Assembly: GCA_030448225.1 (NCBI GenBank)
Contig: JAUJNJ010000057.1
Location: 1 to 45,191 of the forward strand
DNA: 45,191 nucleotides
Reading direction: 5' to 3'
Origin: Phycisphaerae bacterium
GTDB taxonomy: Bacteria > Planctomycetota > Phycisphaerae > Tepidisphaerales > Tepidisphaeraceae
Shown here: one piece after another, positions 44,943 through 45,191 of the stretch
How positions within the stretch are numbered: the first letter of the stretch is position 1
How the letters are laid out: every line of letters begins with the position of its first letter
Program-made: the position numbers and the translations under genes
Notes under the pieces: model-generated
Databases searched by the model: none
The model's input: only the letters and a program-made list of their open reading frames with translations
What the model was told of the DNA's origin: nothing

Positions 44943-45191
44943 GTGAAACGGAAGAAGTCCAAGCATCGCCATCGGGCGGCGGACGAGGGAGCGTACGTCT
45001 GCCCGACGTGCGGCGAGTCGATCGTCGTCACCCTCGACCTCTCGGCCGGGCGCGACCAGCAGTACGGGGAGGTCTGCCCCGGGTGCTGCAACCCCCACTC
45101 GATCCACGTCGCGTTCTTCGGCGCCGGGGCCCCGCCGCGGGGGGGGGCGGAGGCGGAGTGGGGGGGGCCGCCCGGGGGACGCCTCTCGCGG
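44943..45191 (+). CDS. CPXCG-family cysteine-rich protein, cut by window end
   Basis: From a GTG at 44943: MKRKKSKHRHRAADEGAYVC, then CPTCGESIVVTLDLSAG and EVCPGCCNPHSIHVAFFGAG. This is the short CPXCG family (CPxCG...CPxCC) that probably binds one zinc; its function is unknown. The family normally ends within 15 residues of HSIHV. Here the frame goes on to the window edge through G runs that look like low-quality sequence, so the true stop is not seen. No Shine-Dalgarno sequence is visible before the GTG. Confidence 0.65.
   Translation, partial: MKRKKSKHRHRAADEGAYVCPTCGESIVVTLDLSAGRDQQYGEVCPGCCNPHSIHVAFFGAGAPPRGGAEAEWGGPPGGRLSR

Overview
The window is about 45 kb of very GC-rich bacterial chromosome that looks like Planctomycetota, most likely the Phycisphaerae side. 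The indications are protein signatures: a PSCyt1/DUF1549/DUF1553 protein followed by a DUF1501 protein (16.2-20.4 kb), a DUF1080 protein (37.6 kb), two small membrane proteins ending in a zinc ribbon of the form CGYDLRATPGRCPECG (36.3-37.4 kb), and a large secreted protein whose start reads ERLE/GRLLFAA once a missing base is allowed for (the planctomycete LEPR-XLL type; 38.7-41.5 kb). No phage, transposase, rRNA, tRNA or CRISPR array was seen.

Layout. 0-4.6 kb: PHP-domain phosphoesterase, zinc-binding small protein, a divergent HxlR regulator / CPVC thioredoxin-like pair with a secreted protein of unknown function, and a DUF433-DUF5615 toxin-antitoxin-like pair. 4.6-10.1 kb: trpD, galK, tmk, murQ and a secreted alpha/beta hydrolase. 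10.5-15.7 kb: secreted FG-GAP/VCBS protein, HTTM (gamma-carboxylase-like) membrane protein, a ParDE module and citrate synthase. 16.2-23.3 kb: the DUF1549/1553-DUF1501 pair, a DUF559 endonuclease-like gene held between two perfect inverted repeats, inorganic pyrophosphatase and tatC. 23.6-30.9 kb: PilZ protein, a small CPFC protein, a siroheme/uroporphyrinogen fusion gene (cobA-hemD), aldo/keto reductase and a C45-type acyltransferase/peptidase. 31-36.2 kb: small membrane protein, secreted coiled-coil protein, a Gfo/Idh/MocA-aldo/keto reductase fusion and two unknown proteins. 36.3-45.2 kb: zinc-ribbon membrane pair, DUF1080 protein, LEPR-XLL protein, M24 aminopeptidase, nucleotidyltransferase-HD protein and a CPXCG protein cut by the window end. 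Most genes are single housekeeping or secreted-carbohydrate functions rather than one large operon.

Two things stand out beyond the genes. First, the intergenic spaces are packed with palindromic repeats of at least five families (called A-E here). Family B (CTCCCTCTxCCCxGTAC...) occurs at least eight times, and two copies form a perfect 44-bp inverted repeat around the DUF559 gene, with the right copy encoding the end of the protein. This is the best candidate for an undescribed system: a REP-like element with its own PD-(D/E)XK-type nuclease. Family A (TTGAACCACGGAGACACGG) forms 180-210 bp hairpins. Second, many conserved genes are broken by single-base indels, concentrated in blocks (4.6-5.6, 10.8-15.7, 19.2-20.1, 30.5-36.4 and 41.4-42.9 kb) while neighbouring genes are clean. 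The breaks restore well-conserved protein on both sides, so sequence error is more likely than gene decay. Coordinates of those genes are given as the full span from start to stop across the frameshifts.
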